64,000 nucleotides of DNA from Mycolicibacterium neoaurum ATCC 25795 (GCF_000691525.1 NZ_JMDW01000009.1:1-64000); one strand, 5' to 3'. Shown: positions 19,052-28,601, numbered from the stretch's first letter. Made by a program: numbers and translations. Notes: generated from the sequence alone by a model not told the origin.

Positions 19052-21252
19052 CGGTTCACCTCGCCGATCAGCTGGGCTACCTGCTCGTGGCTGACCGATC
19101 CACCGCTCAACGACGTGATCCGGCCGACCGGGATGGATGCCAGCATGCGGATCATGTCGCCACCCGGGACGGCGCCCTGACCCTCGTTCTGACCCATACC
19201 GGACATCGCGGCAGCCAGGATCGGCGCGGCCACCGGGTCGGCCAGCAGTTCGCCGAGGGTGGATTCCAGGGTGAACGGTGCGATCGCGGTATCACCGGTC
19301 ACGCCGACGGTGGCGTGCAACCGCAGATCCCGGCTCGACGCACCGGCGTGCACCGTGTAGTCGCCGGTTTCGACCGTCCAGCGCGCCGAGTCAACATCCC
19401 AGTACGCGAGTTCGTTCCGGGGAATGGCGACTTCCACGATGCGTCGGTCACCTGGGGCCAATGTCACATCACCGAACCCGACGAGCCACTGCGGCGGCCG
19501 GGACACCCGGGATCCGGGCAAGCCGGCGTAGATCTGCACCACCTCCCGACCTGTCCGGTCGCCGGTATTGGTCACCGTCACGCGCACGGTCAGTTCGTGG
19601 GTGCCCGCGTGCACGACGAGGTCGTCATAGTCGAAGCTGGTGTAGGACAGCCCGTGCCCGAACGGAAAGGTGACCGCCAGATCGCGCGCGCCGTACCACC
19701 GGTAGCCCACGAAAACCCTTTCGCCGTAGATGATTCGGCCGTCCTCGGGAGTGAAGTTCAGGTATCCGGGGCAGTCCTGCAGACGCGCCGGTACGGTCTC
19801 GGTCAGCCGGCCTGACGGATTGACCGCACCGAACAGCACATCGGCGATGGCGGCCCCGCCGCCCTGGCCGAGTAGGGCGCCATCGAGGATCGCCGGCGCC
19901 AGTTCGGCGACGGTGTCGAGTCTGACGATGCCGCCGTGGGAGAGCACTGCCACGGTGCGCGGTTGCGCCTGCACGACCGCCGCCAGCAGTTGCAGCTGCT
20001 CGTCGGGCAGGTCGATGTGGGTGCGGTCGAAGCCCTCCGACTCCTCCTCGGCGGGCAGGCCGAGAAAGACGACTGCGACATCGGCCGCGCGCGCCGCCTC
20101 CAGGGTGTCCTCGGTGATGCCGTCAGCATGACTGACCGATCCGGCACGAGAACGGATCTCGTCGAGCGGGATGTCGAGGCGGGTCGGGTTCACATGGGAA
20201 CTGCCGCCGCCCTGATAGCGCGGGTTCGTCGCGAAGCCACCGACCACCGCGACCGACGACGCCGGGGACAGCGGGAGCAGATCTGCTTCGTTCTTGAGCA
20301 ACACGATGGAGCGGGCCGCCGCGGTACGCGCCAGGCCATGGTGCTCGTCGACGTCGAAAGATGTTGTGCTGTCGGCGTGTTCGGAGGCCTTGTTGGCGAG
20401 CCGCGCCACCCGGGCGGCGGCACGCGCCACCACGGCGGCATCCAGGGCCCCGGACTGGACCGCAGCGCTGACCTCGGTATCGGTCATCCCGCCGGTGGCG
20501 GGCATCTCCAGATCCAGTCCCGCCGCGACGGCGGTGACCCGGTCGCGAACCGCGCCCCAGTCGCTGACCACCACACCGTCGAAACCCCACTCGTCGCGCA
20601 GCACGGTGGACAGCAACCACTCGTTCTCCGCTGCGTATACCCCATTGATGCGGTTGTAGGAGCACATCACGGTCCACGGCTGCTCGCGGGTGATGATGCG
20701 TTCGAAGGCGCGTAGATAGATCTCCCGCAGCGTGCGCTCGTCGACCTGCGAACTGGCCCGCATCCGGTCGTCCTCGGCGTTGTTGGCGGCGAAGTGTTTC
20801 AGCGAGGCGCCGACGCCGCGGCTCTGCACACCGGCCACCCATGCCGCACCGAGCACGCCGGCGATCAGCGGGTCCTCGGAGAAGTACTCGAAGTTACGGC
20901 CGCAGCGGGGATCTCGTTTGATGTTGACACCCGGTCCGAGCAGCACCCCGACGCCCAGCGCCCGGCTCTCGGTGCCCAGCGCCTCGCCGACCCGGCGCAC
21001 CAGATCCGGATCCCAGGACTGGCCCAGTGCCACCGCCGGCGGGAAACAGGTGGCAGGTTCGCTGGCCCCGATGCCGACGTGGTCGGGGTTGCCCGACTGT
21101 TTTCGCACCCCGTGCGGGCCGTCGGTCAGCACGATCGACGGGATATCGCCGACGGCCTTGGTGGTCCAGAACGTCTCGCCGCTGCCAAGTGCGGCCTGCT
21201 CGGCCGTGGTCAGGGCGGTGGTGGGGTCGGTGTGCTCGGTCACCGTGACCAT
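19039..21252 (-). CDS. Glycoside hydrolase family 3 beta-glucosidase-like protein
   Basis: This 737 aa enzyme has a GH3 N-terminal barrel (about 15-290) with substrate-binding R and K-H-F (about 152-154) and the nucleophile D231 in V-V-V-S-D-W-G. The alpha/beta sandwich domain runs about 315-540 and a fibronectin-III-like domain about 570-650, followed by a short C-terminal extension. No signal peptide is present, so it acts in the cytoplasm, probably removing beta-linked glucose or xylose from imported or self-made glycosides. By domain layout it resembles mycobacterial BglS. Confidence 0.92.
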   Translation of the reverse strand: MVTVTEHTDPTTALTTAEQAALGSGETFWTTKAVGDIPSIVLTDGPHGVRKQSGNPDHVGIGASEPATCFPPAVALGQSWDPDLVRRVGEALGTESRALGVGVLLGPGVNIKRDPRCGRNFEYFSEDPLIAGVLGAAWVAGVQSRGVGASLKHFAANNAEDDRMRASSQVDERTLREIYLRAFERIITREQPWTVMCSYNRINGVYAAENEWLLSTVLRDEWGFDGVVVSDWGAVRDRVTAVAAGLDLEMPATGGMTDTEVSAAVQSGALDAAVVARAAARVARLANKASEHADSTTSFDVDEHHGLARTAAARSIVLLKNEADLLPLSPASSVAVVGGFATNPRYQGGGSSHVNPTRLDIPLDEIRSRAGSVSHADGITEDTLEAARAADVAVVFLGLPAEEESEGFDRTHIDLPDEQLQLLAAVVQAQPRTVAVLSHGGIVRLDTVAELAPAILDGALLGQGGGAAIADVLFGAVNPSGRLTETVPARLQDCPGYLNFTPEDGRIIYGERVFVGYRWYGARDLAVTFPFGHGLSYTSFDYDDLVVHAGTHELTVRVTVTNTGDRTGREVVQIYAGLPGSRVSRPPQWLVGFGDVTLAPGDRRIVEVAIPRNELAYWDVDSARWTVETGDYTVHAGASSRDLRLHATVGVTGDTAIAPFTLESTLGELLADPVAAPILAAAMSGMGQNEGQGAVPGGDMIRMLASIPVGRITSLSGGSVSHEQVAQLIGEVNRQRS

Positions 21253-21358
21253 TGTCCATACGGGTGTGCGTATGGGGTGCCGGCTCGTGCGAGATTCCGG
21301 CGCGCACCGGTCGGTTCGGGCCGACGTTATCCGGGAAAGCCCTACTGCGCGGCCCGAT

Positions 21359-22054
21359 TCAACACCCGCGACCCGACTTGCTCGTCGGCAGCTCGGCGGT
21401 CATCTCGACACGCGTCTCGTCGAAGCTGAGAAAGCCGGCGATGGCCATCGATTCCGGGGGTGTGTCCGGATAACTCCACGCGATGTCCGGCAGCACCCTG
21501 TTGTCGACCGCGGCAGACCAGTATCGGGCGTGGCCCTTGTAGTTGCAGTAGCTCGTTGTCGGGCTGGGTTGCAGGAGATCCGTGCGCACCATCGCCGGGT
21601 CGACGTACAGCCTCGGCGCCAACGCTGTCTCGTAGACGATCACGGTGTCGGTGGTATCGACCAGGACGGTGCCTGCGATGCTGACCCGCAGCCCGCGGCC
21701 GGAAGGCAGGCAGTCCACCCGGTGATACGGGTTGGGTGGATAGTGGACGAGTCTTCGCCCCTCCTCCATCCAGACGTCGACGGCGTCCCACGGCACGCGC
21801 ACGTACCCGGGTCGCTCGCGGACCGGCTCGGTGGGCAATCCGTGGATCTCGCAGGCCGGGAAGGCGTAGCCGAGGGGATGGTCGCGGCGGTGTACCAGCA
21901 GCGCAGCTTCGGTGTCGATCACGGTGCTGCCGTTCAGGACCGCCTGGACCCGGCGGGGATGCGGTTCGATGAAGACCACGTCGGTCGGGACGGCCGGGAA
22001 GAACCTGCCCGCCGGATCCCGGCTGAAGGGCCCATGACCGGCGTACAGCGTCAT
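21359..22054 (-). CDS. DUF427 domain protein, two-lobed
   Basis: This 231 aa cytosolic protein contains two DUF427 units (about residues 35-120 and 130-215). Each has the family pattern of a short beta barrel with conserved Tyr, Pro and Trp: Y-V-R-V-P-W-D-A-V in the first, and T-S-Y-C-N-Y-K-G-H-A-R-Y-W plus W-S-Y-P-D-T-P in the second. The function is unknown. It lies 106 bases downstream of the start of the GH3 gene on the same strand, that is, it is transcribed first and toward GH3. Confidence 0.85.
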   Translation of the reverse strand: MTLYAGHGPFSRDPAGRFFPAVPTDVVFIEPHPRRVQAVLNGSTVIDTEAALLVHRRDHPLGYAFPACEIHGLPTEPVRERPGYVRVPWDAVDVWMEEGRRLVHYPPNPYHRVDCLPSGRGLRVSIAGTVLVDTTDTVIVYETALAPRLYVDPAMVRTDLLQPSPTTSYCNYKGHARYWSAAVDNRVLPDIAWSYPDTPPESMAIAGFLSFDETRVEMTAELPTSKSGRGC

Positions 22055-22123
22055 AACGCAGAACTTTACAGATCAGTAGTGAGTTGTCACTTTGAACATG
22101 TCCTGCCGTTCACGGCGATGAAA

Positions 22124-22155
22124 AACGCCCCGGAACCCATGGGCTCCGGGGCGTT
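22124..22155 (-). terminator. Intrinsic terminator of DUF2631 gene
   Basis: On the minus strand an 11-base GC-rich stem (AACGCCCCGGA / TCCGGGGCGTT) with a 10-base loop is followed by a run of five T. This is a textbook intrinsic terminator, rare in mycobacteria, and it separates DUF2631 from the DUF427 gene. Confidence 0.85.
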
Positions 22156-22172
22156 CTCGTGCGGTGTGTGTG

Positions 22173-22427
22173 TTAGCGGTACCAGCCGCGGCTGCGGGCG
22201 ATCCAGTCGCGCGCCACGATGCCGAGGATCAGCACGGCGAAGAAGATGAGGAAGACGTCCTCGACGTGTCCGACATGGTTGCCGTGGGTCATCACGACCA
22301 GGAAGATCGCGGCGAAGATGCCGATGATGTGCAGCACCCGCGGGTTCTCCACAGACCAGCCCCATGCCGCCGAGGGCACATCTTCGGTATCGACGCCGTT
22401 GTGACGCTCGACCTCGGTGCTGGACAC
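22173..22427 (-). CDS. DUF2631 family small membrane protein
   Basis: This 84 aa protein has a short cytoplasmic N-terminus and two transmembrane helices (about 31-48 and 56-72), ending in A-R-S-R-G-W-Y-R. It matches the mycobacterial DUF2631 family (Rv2876 by position next to mpt70/dipZ). The function is unknown. It is divergent from the amino-acid permease and closed by its own intrinsic terminator. Confidence 0.82.
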   Translation of the reverse strand: MSSTEVERHNGVDTEDVPSAAWGWSVENPRVLHIIGIFAAIFLVVMTHGNHVGHVEDVFLIFFAVLILGIVARDWIARSRGWYR

Positions 22428-22554
22428 GCCTTCTCCTCACGCCCGGTGGACAGTGCGCCCATTCTGGCACACCTCGATGATCGAGCCCGAACGAGGTTCG
22501 CGAGCAGGCCCGCATACAGGGCCGAAAAAGAGGTGGAAAAGGGCCGGTAGTGGG

Positions 22555-22560
22555 TACGTT
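22555..22560 (+). promoter_or_regulatory. -10 element of permease gene
   Basis: TACGTT ends 6 bases before the GTG start at 22567. No ribosome binding site is present, so a leaderless mRNA is likely. Confidence 0.4.
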
Positions 22561-22566
22561 GCGTGC

Positions 22567-24045
22567 GTGACGGAACGATTGCGCAGGAAGTCCGTAGAGC
22601 AGTCCATCGCCGATACCGACGAACCGGGGACGCGGCTGCGCAAGGATCTGACCTGGTGGGACCTGACGGTCTTCGGAGTGTCGGTCGTCGTGGGCGCCGG
22701 CATCTTCACCGTCACCGCCTCGACCGCGGCCAACATCACCGGCCCGGCGATCTCGGTGTCGTTCCTCCTGGCTGCGGTCACCTGTGGGCTGGCCGCCCTG
22801 TGTTACGCCGAATTCGCCTCGACGGTGCCGGTGGCAGGTAGTGCTTACACGTTCTCCTATGCGACCTTCGGCGAATTCATCGCCTGGATCATCGGCTGGG
22901 ATCTGATCCTGGAGTTCGCCGTCGGCGCTGCCGTCGTCGCCAAGGGGTGGTCGAGCTATCTGGGAACGGTGTTCGGTTTCTCCGGTGGCGTCGTCGCGGT
23001 CGGACCGCTCGATTTCGATTGGGGTGCCCTGTTGATCGTCGGCACCGTCGCGGCACTGCTGGCACTCGGCACCAAACTGTCCTCGCACTTCAGCCTTGTC
23101 ATCACCGCTATCAAGGTGTCGGTGGTGCTGCTGGTGGTGATCGTCGGCGCCTTTTACATCAAGATGGCCAACTACACACCCTTCATCCCGCCGACCGAAT
23201 CAGGGGAGTCCGCGGGGTCCGGTGTGGACCAGTCGGTGTTCTCGCTGCTGACCGGCGCGGCGGGCAGCCACTACGGCATCTACGGTCTGCTGGCGGGTGC
23301 GTCGATCGTCTTCTTCGCCTTCATCGGTTTCGACGTGGTCGCGACGACGGCCGAGGAGACCAGGAATCCCCAGCGCGACGTCGCCAGGGGCATCCTGGCC
23401 TCGTTGGCGATCGTTACCGTCCTCTACGTCGCGGTGTCGGTGGTGCTGTCCGGGATGGCCTCCTACGTCGACATGAAGGAGGCCGGTGGTGGACATCCCA
23501 ACCTGGCCACCGCGTTCGAACTCAATGGTGTGGACTGGGCCGCGAAAGTCATCTCCATCGGAGCGCTGGCGGGCCTGACCACCGTGGTGATGGTGCTGAT
23601 GCTCGGCCTGTCGCGCGTGCTGTTCGCGATGTCGCGTGACGGACTGCTCCCTCGGTCGCTGGCCCGCACCGGCTCCCGGGGCACCCCGGTGCGGATCACC
23701 GTCATCGTGGCTGTGCTCGTGGCGCTGGCCGCCTCGCTGTTCCCGGTCAACCGGCTCGAAGAGATGGTCAACGTCGGCACGTTGTTCGCCTTTGTGCTGG
23801 TGTCGGCGGGTGTCATCGTGCTGCGGCGCAGTCGCCCGGATCTCGAACGTGGCTTCCGGGTGCCGTGGGTGCCGCTGCTGCCGATTGCCTCGATCGTCGC
23901 ATGTCTGTGGTTGATGCTGAACCTGACCGCGCTGACCTGGATCAGGTTCATCGCGTGGATGGCCCTAGGCGTGCTGATCTACCTTGCCTACGGCCGCAGG
24001 CATTCGCTACTCGGTCAGCGGCAGGCGCTGGACGGGAAGATCTGA
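22567..24045 (+). CDS. APC-superfamily amino acid permease (cationic amino acid transporter type)
   Basis: This 492 aa membrane protein has 12 or more transmembrane helices. The first carries F-G-V-S-V-V-V-G-A-G-I-F-T-V-T, the substrate and sodium-site G-A-G-I-F motif of APC transporters. F-F-A-F-I-G-F-D-V-V-A-T-T-A-E-E-T-R-N-P is the signature of the CAT subfamily, which moves cationic or other amino acids. The start is GTG 22567, giving a short charged cytoplasmic tail before helix 1. No biosynthetic or catabolic genes adjoin it. Confidence 0.9.
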   Translation: MTERLRRKSVEQSIADTDEPGTRLRKDLTWWDLTVFGVSVVVGAGIFTVTASTAANITGPAISVSFLLAAVTCGLAALCYAEFASTVPVAGSAYTFSYATFGEFIAWIIGWDLILEFAVGAAVVAKGWSSYLGTVFGFSGGVVAVGPLDFDWGALLIVGTVAALLALGTKLSSHFSLVITAIKVSVVLLVVIVGAFYIKMANYTPFIPPTESGESAGSGVDQSVFSLLTGAAGSHYGIYGLLAGASIVFFAFIGFDVVATTAEETRNPQRDVARGILASLAIVTVLYVAVSVVLSGMASYVDMKEAGGGHPNLATAFELNGVDWAAKVISIGALAGLTTVVMVLMLGLSRVLFAMSRDGLLPRSLARTGSRGTPVRITVIVAVLVALAASLFPVNRLEEMVNVGTLFAFVLVSAGVIVLRRSRPDLERGFRVPWVPLLPIASIVACLWLMLNLTALTWIRFIAWMALGVLIYLAYGRRHSLLGQRQALDGKI

Positions 24046-24054
24046 GCTGTCGAG

Positions 24055-25764
24055 TCAGCCATAGGTGAACGAAAACGCCTGCAGCCCAGCGTCGAGTGAC
24101 ACTTCGACGGTGCCGGTACCCGCGGGATCGTCGGCGATGATCTGGCGCATGTTCGGCGGGCCGCTGACCGCCAACTCGCGGGTGACGCCGTCGCGGGTGA
24201 CCCGCACGGTGCCGTTGCCGCCGACGACGAGATAGACGTTGCGCGCGCGATAGTTCAGCCGGATCGTCGCACCGTCAGCCCGCGCGGTGATGCCCTGATA
24301 GTCCAGTGCCCACGGCCCACGCAGAGCGAAGCTGTCCGGGGCGAGCCGGTCCGGGAAGTCGAAGGTGTGGCTGCCCTCGTCGTACACGCCGGTGCCGCCG
24401 TAGTTGACCACCTTGCCGACGCTGAAGTACGTCTCCGGTGTGGTGGGCGCGGTCGGGGTGTCATCGGAGCGTTCGGTGGCGGCCGGCAGGGCGCTGTCAT
24501 CACCATCGGAGAGAAGTTGGCGGATCAACTTTTCGGTGGTCGCGTAGTCGCCCTCGCCGAACTTGATGTGCCGTACCACGCCCTGCTTGTCGATCAGGTA
24601 GTGGGCGGGCCAGTAACGGTTGCGATAGTTCGTCCAGGTCGAGAAGTTGTTGTCCATCGCCACCGGATAGGTGATGCCGAGGTCAGCGGCACCGCTGACG
24701 ACATTGGCCTCCTCCTTCTCGAAGGCGTACTCGGGGGTGTGCACCCCGATGACCTCCAGGCCGCGATCCCGGTAGGCCGCATACCAGTCGACCAGATGCG
24801 GTGTGGCGCGCTGACAGTTGATACACGAGTAGGCCCAGAAGTCGATCATTACCACCTTGCCGCGCAACGATTTCAGTTCGATCGGTGCGTTGCCCGGCGT
24901 ATTGAGCCACTTCGTGATGCCCTTGATATCCGGTGCGGTACCGCAGCTCTCCAGCTCGGGCGCGCCGTTGGTGCAGTTCGACAACTCGGCATTCTGATCG
25001 TTGACCAACCCGCCGAGGTTGAGTTTCTCGCGCAGCTGCTCCTCGCCGCCGACGCGGTCCTGCAGGGCGGCGGTGTAATCGGGGATGGTGCGCTGTAGCG
25101 CCGCCGGCAGGTTGAACACCAGTGCCACGGCCAACATGATCGTGACGAGGCCTGCGGTCACGCGGATCTCACGCTGCCGGCGACGGAACGCCGCGACCCG
25201 CTCGGTGACCCGCCGCCCGGCCAGCGCGAAGAACAGCAGCGGCAGGGCCGCGCCGATCGCGAATGACAGCGTCAGTGCGATGATATCGGCCCCGATGCTG
25301 CCCGTGGCGCCGGCGACGACGATCGCGGCCAGCACCGGACCCGCGCACGGTACGTACAGCACGCCCAGGGTGAGGCCCAGTACGAAACCGCTGGTGCCCG
25401 AACCGAACTGCCGCTGCGGCAGCAGAGCGAACGGTTTCTCCAACAGCGCTTCGAATCGCGGGAAGATCAACCCCAGGCCGATCGCGATTAACGCCACCAG
25501 CGCCACCCAGCGGATGGCGTCCTGGGGCAGGTGCAGCATCGACAGCAAAGCCGATCCGGCGAGGGTGACCAGACTGAAGCTGAGCACCAGGCCGGCGATC
25601 ACCAGATACGGCCGCAGCCGCGAGGTCAGCGCCGAGCGCGCAGGTGCATTGGTGTCCCCGCTCTGGGTCCCGGAAAAGAAGACGACCGGCAACACCGGCA
25701 GGATGCACGGCGAGATGCCGGTGATCAGGCCACCGAGGAAACCGATCGCGATCAGAGTGACCAT
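24055..25764 (-). CDS. dipZ: DipZ: CcdA-type membrane domain fused to thioredoxin-like domain
   Basis: This 569 aa protein has an N-terminal membrane domain with [11 protein letters not shown] (Cys about 20) and Y-V-P-C-A-G-P-V (about 137), the paired cysteines of CcdA/DsbD electron carriers. A thioredoxin-like periplasmic domain follows with active site C-I-N-C (about residue 313). A C-terminal beta domain of about 140 residues resembles a carbohydrate-binding fold. It carries electrons outward to reduce or isomerise extracellular proteins. It lies beside the MPT70/83 genes, whose products are secreted and contain cysteines. Confidence 0.93.
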   Translation of the reverse strand: MVTLIAIGFLGGLITGISPCILPVLPVVFFSGTQSGDTNAPARSALTSRLRPYLVIAGLVLSFSLVTLAGSALLSMLHLPQDAIRWVALVALIAIGLGLIFPRFEALLEKPFALLPQRQFGSGTSGFVLGLTLGVLYVPCAGPVLAAIVVAGATGSIGADIIALTLSFAIGAALPLLFFALAGRRVTERVAAFRRRQREIRVTAGLVTIMLAVALVFNLPAALQRTIPDYTAALQDRVGGEEQLREKLNLGGLVNDQNAELSNCTNGAPELESCGTAPDIKGITKWLNTPGNAPIELKSLRGKVVMIDFWAYSCINCQRATPHLVDWYAAYRDRGLEVIGVHTPEYAFEKEEANVVSGAADLGITYPVAMDNNFSTWTNYRNRYWPAHYLIDKQGVVRHIKFGEGDYATTEKLIRQLLSDGDDSALPAATERSDDTPTAPTTPETYFSVGKVVNYGGTGVYDEGSHTFDFPDRLAPDSFALRGPWALDYQGITARADGATIRLNYRARNVYLVVGGNGTVRVTRDGVTRELAVSGPPNMRQIIADDPAGTGTVEVSLDAGLQAFSFTYG

Positions 25765-25771
25765 ATGAGTT

Positions 25772-25798
25772 ATTCGTCACGGCAACGCAATTGGATGG
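25772..25798 (-). promoter_or_regulatory. SigK-type promoter of dipZ
   Basis: On the minus strand CCATCC (25798-25793), 15 bases, then ACGAAT (25777-25772); ATG follows after 7 bases, so the transcript would be leaderless. The pattern equals the one upstream of the mpt83-like gene and the known SigK consensus (CCATCC ... CCGAAT). Confidence 0.75.
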
Positions 25799-25806
25799 CC
25801 CGAATA

Positions 25807-25844
25807 CACATCAGCCCGACCGCGGTTGCGGCCGGGCTGATGTG
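25807..25844 (-). terminator. Terminator of mpt70-like gene
   Basis: CACATCAGCCCG (25807-25818) and CGGGCTGATGTG (25833-25844) form a perfect 12-base stem with a 14-base loop that can itself pair (CCGC/GCGG). It lies 13 bases beyond the mpt70-like stop codon and just before the dipZ promoter. Confidence 0.75.
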
Positions 25845-25856
25845 GTGGAGAACAGA

Positions 25857-26459
25857 TCACATGGGCGGCATCAGCACGGTGTCGATGAGGTAGACGGTGG
25901 CGTTGGCGGTCTGCACGCCCCCGCACACCACGTTGGCATCGTTGACCTTCAGCTCGGCGGGCATGGCCATGTTCGGCACGGTGACGTTCACCTCGGCGCC
26001 CTGCATGGTCTTGTGCACACCGACCACCTGCTCGGGGCTGGCCTGACCCTCGACCACGTGATAGGTCAGGATGCTGGTCAGCAGCGCCGAGTCGGTCTTG
26101 AGACGTTCGATGGTCGCGGGATCGATCTTCGCGAACGCCTCATCGGTGGGCGCGAACACCGTCAGCGCGGGTGCGCTGTTCAGGGTGTCGACCAGATTCA
26201 CGTGCGGGTTGAGCTGACCCGAGAGCGCCTGGGTGAGGGTCTTGAGCATCGGGTTGTTCGCCGCCGCAAAGGCCACCGGATCGGCGGCCATACCGGTCAC
26301 CGAGGCCGGACCCACGGGATTCTGGGCGGCGTAGGCGGCGCAGCCGGGGCCGACCGGCGCGGCCTGGGCGACTCCGGCGGAGGCGAACATGAGGCCGGTG
26401 GCGGCGGCTGCGGTACATGCGATGCCGGCGAGCTTGCGGGTGTTCAGCGAGAGGGTCAT
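25857..26459 (-). CDS. mpt70: MPT70-like secreted fasciclin-domain protein
   Basis: This 200 aa protein has a Sec signal peptide (1-33, cleaved after A-Q-A). The mature protein is one fasciclin (FAS1) domain with the H1 box V-F-A-P-T-D-E-A-F and the H2-like T-Y-H-V-V-E-G. Cysteines in G-P-G-C-A-A-Y and V-V-C-G-G can pair. MPT70 and MPT83 are major secreted antigens of the M. bovis group. Here it is 69% or so similar by eye to the neighbouring lipoprotein. AAAGGA lies before ATG 26459. I find no SigK-type motif in its own upstream gap. Confidence 0.9.
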   Translation of the reverse strand: MTLSLNTRKLAGIACTAAAATGLMFASAGVAQAAPVGPGCAAYAAQNPVGPASVTGMAADPVAFAAANNPMLKTLTQALSGQLNPHVNLVDTLNSAPALTVFAPTDEAFAKIDPATIERLKTDSALLTSILTYHVVEGQASPEQVVGVHKTMQGAEVNVTVPNMAMPAELKVNDANVVCGGVQTANATVYLIDTVLMPPM

Positions 26460-26515
26460 CGGTCGAATCCTTTTACTTGGTCGTCTTCACGTTTCGTATG
26501 AGGGAGTCAGACAGC

Positions 26516-26586
26516 GGTGCCGTCGATGGGGCCCGACGGCGGTGCCGTCGATGGGGCGGGACGGCGGTGCCGTCGAGGGGCGAGGC
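26516..26586. repeat. 25-base tandem repeat, about 2.7 copies
   Basis: Unit 1 (26516-26540) and unit 2 (26541-26565) share GGTGCCGTCGATGGGGC and GACGGC and differ at two central bases; a partial third copy (26566-26580) shares GGTGCCGTCGA. It lies between the mpt83 terminator and the mpt70 start. Confidence 0.85.
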
Positions 26587-26614
26587 AGCCCGGTCGGGGG
26601 AACGGGCTGCCTCG
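26581..26614 (-). terminator. Terminator of mpt83-like gene
   Basis: CGAGGCAGCCCG (26581-26592) and CGGGCTGCCTCG (26603-26614) are perfect complements with a 10-base loop, 18 bases beyond the mpt83-like stop codon on the minus strand. Confidence 0.8.
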
Positions 26615-26632
26615 CCGGTTCGGTGCCGGCTA

Positions 26633-27316
26633 TCAGGCAGCCGGGGGCATCAGGACGGTGTCGATCATGTAGACGGTGGCGTTGGCGGTCTTCACACCGC
26701 CGCAGACCAGGCCTGCGTCGCCGACCTTGAGGTCGTTGCCCGCACCGGTAACGGTGACCGGGGCGCCCTGAACGGTGGTGTGCTCGCCGGCGACCTGGTC
26801 GGGGCTGGCCTGGCCGGGGACCACGTGATAGGTCAGGATCGAGGTCAGCAGGTCCGAGTCGGTCTTGAGGGTCTCCAGCGTGGCCGGATCGATCTTGGCG
26901 AACGCGTCATCGGTCGGGGCGAACACGGTGAACTCGCCGCCGTTGAGGGTGTCGACCAGGTTGACGTTCGGGTTCAGCTGGCCCGAGAGCGCCTGGGTGA
27001 GGGTCTTGAGCATCGGGTTGTTGGAGGCGGCGACGGTCACCGGATCGGCGGCCATGCCGGTCACCGAGCCGGGTCCTTCGGGATTCTGTTCGGCGTATGC
27101 GGCGCAGCCCGAACCGATCAGGTTGCCGGCGGGCGCGGCCATGCTGGAGGTGGTCTCCGGTGCCGCCATCGATGAGGTCATCGAGGAGATTGAGGAACTG
27201 GCTTCACTGGCACTGCTCTCGACTGACGAAGAGCCGCCCGAACAGGCGGACAGCCCGAGCGCCGCGACGGCGGCGAATCCGGCGAATGCGATGCGATGCT
27301 GGTGGGTCAATGTCAT
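26633..27316 (-). CDS. mpt83: MPT83-like fasciclin lipoprotein
   Basis: This 227 aa protein has a lipoprotein signal with lipobox L-S-A-C (Cys 25 becomes lipidated). A Ser/Ala-rich, low-complexity linker (about 27-65) leads to one fasciclin domain with V-F-A-P-T-D-D-A-F and T-Y-H-V-V-P-G. It is a surface-anchored paralogue of the downstream MPT70-like protein. AAGGAAG lies 9 bases before ATG 27316. A SigK-type promoter is 60-86 bases upstream of the start, and the dxr gene is divergent. Confidence 0.92.
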   Translation of the reverse strand: MTLTHQHRIAFAGFAAVAALGLSACSGGSSSVESSASEASSSISSMTSSMAAPETTSSMAAPAGNLIGSGCAAYAEQNPEGPGSVTGMAADPVTVAASNNPMLKTLTQALSGQLNPNVNLVDTLNGGEFTVFAPTDDAFAKIDPATLETLKTDSDLLTSILTYHVVPGQASPDQVAGEHTTVQGAPVTVTGAGNDLKVGDAGLVCGGVKTANATVYMIDTVLMPPAA

Positions 27317-27376
27317 GAGACTCAACTTCCTTGTTGGCGGGTGGCTGGTACCGACCCGGTTGGCCCTACATCGCTC

Positions 27377-27403
27377 ATTCGGTGCCCACCGCGGCCCGGA
27401 TGG
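27377..27403 (-). promoter_or_regulatory. SigK-type promoter of mpt83-like gene
   Basis: On the minus strand CCATCC (27403-27398), 15 bases, then CCGAAT (27382-27377), an exact match to both hexamers known for SigK promoters of mpt83/mpt70. Confidence 0.8.
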
Positions 27404-27433
27404 GTCTACACCGGAATTCGTGTCCGGGCGGGG

Positions 27434-27439
27434 CACAAT
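27434..27439 (+). promoter_or_regulatory. -10-like element of dxr
   Basis: CACAAT ends 7 bases before GTG 27447; it also contains the alternative ATG 27438. The -35 is not clear. Confidence 0.35.
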
Positions 27440-27446
27440 GGTCGGT

Positions 27447-28601
27447 GTGAGTTCTGACCGCCGGCGCGTGCTGATCCTGGGTAGTACCGGATCGATCGGC
27501 ACCCAGGCCCTCGATGTGATCGCCGCGAACCCGGACAGTTTCGAAGTGGTCGGGCTGGCCGCCGGTGGCGGCAACGCCGAATTGCTGGCCCGCCAGGCCG
27601 CCGAGACCGGTGTGACGAACGTGGCCGTCGCCGACCCCGAAGCACCCATCGAGGCCCGCTACCGCGGACCGGAGGCCGCCACCCGACTCGTCGAGGACAC
27701 CGACGCCGATGTCGTGCTCAACGCGCTCGTCGGGGCCTTGGGTCTCAAGCCCACCCTGGCTGCGCTGCACAGCGGCGCCCGGCTGGCGCTGGCGAACAAG
27801 GAATCCCTTGTCGCAGGCGGTCCGCTCGCCCTTGCCGCGGCGGCCCCCGGCCAGATCGTGCCGGTGGACTCCGAGCATTCCGCGCTGGCGCAGTGTCTGC
27901 GCGGCGGGACCGCCGACGAGGTCGCCAGTCTGGTGCTGACCGCATCGGGCGGACCGTTCCGGGGCTGGTCGGCGCAGGCGTTGGAGGATGTCACCCCCGA
28001 GCAGGCCGGCGCCCATCCGACCTGGTCGATGGGTCCGATGAACACCTTGAACTCGGCGACCCTGGTCAACAAGGGTCTTGAGCTGATCGAGACGCACCTG
28101 CTGTTCGGGGTCGACTACGACCGCATCGAGGTGGTCGTGCATCCCCAGTCGATCGTGCACTCGATGGTCACCTTCACCGACGGCTCGACGCTGGCCCAGG
28201 CCAGTCCGCCGGATATGAAGCTGCCGATCGCCCTGGCGCTGGGATGGCCGGCACGGGTGCCCGGCGCCGCCGCGGCATGTGATTGGTCCACAGCCTCGAC
28301 CTGGACATTCGAGCCGCTCGATGCGTCGGTGTTCCCGGCCGTCGACCTGGCCCGCGAGGCCGGCCGCCGGGGCGGCAGCCTGACCGCGGTGTACAACGCC
28401 GCCAACGAGGAAGCGGCGGCGGCGTTCCTCGACGGCCGGATCCGTTTCCCGGCGATTGTCCGAACCGTTGCCGATGTGCTGCACGCCGCAGATCAGTGGG
28501 CCGCGCAACCAGCTACCGTGGAAGAGATACTCGAAGCGCAGGACTGGGCCCGAGCACGGGCCGGCAGCGCCATCGACCGGGAGGTAGTCGGAAGCCGATG
28601 A
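27447..28601 (+). CDS. dxr: 1-deoxy-D-xylulose 5-phosphate reductoisomerase
   Basis: This 384 aa enzyme makes 2-C-methyl-D-erythritol 4-phosphate, the first committed step of the MEP isoprenoid pathway. It has the NADPH-binding G-S-T-G-S-I-G (about 12-18) and N-K-E-S-L-V. The metal-binding P-V-D-S-E-H-S-A and A-S-G-G-P-F-R-G loop and the substrate-contacting [14 protein letters not shown] are also present. The start is GTG 27447 or ATG 27438. It overlaps rip1 by 4 bases; ispG of the same pathway follows. Confidence 0.96.
   Translation: MSSDRRRVLILGSTGSIGTQALDVIAANPDSFEVVGLAAGGGNAELLARQAAETGVTNVAVADPEAPIEARYRGPEAATRLVEDTDADVVLNALVGALGLKPTLAALHSGARLALANKESLVAGGPLALAAAAPGQIVPVDSEHSALAQCLRGGTADEVASLVLTASGGPFRGWSAQALEDVTPEQAGAHPTWSMGPMNTLNSATLVNKGLELIETHLLFGVDYDRIEVVVHPQSIVHSMVTFTDGSTLAQASPPDMKLPIALALGWPARVPGAAAACDWSTASTWTFEPLDASVFPAVDLAREAGRRGGSLTAVYNAANEEAAAAFLDGRIRFPAIVRTVADVLHAADQWAAQPATVEEILEAQDWARARAGSAIDREVVGSR

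Noticed and set aside
20732-22249. Plus-strand open frame over the GH3 and DUF427 genes
   Set aside because: It is antisense to two recognised genes and reads through the DUF2631 terminator.
26516-26586. Tandem repeat considered as a CRISPR array
   Set aside because: The units are directly adjacent with no spacers and no cas genes are present.
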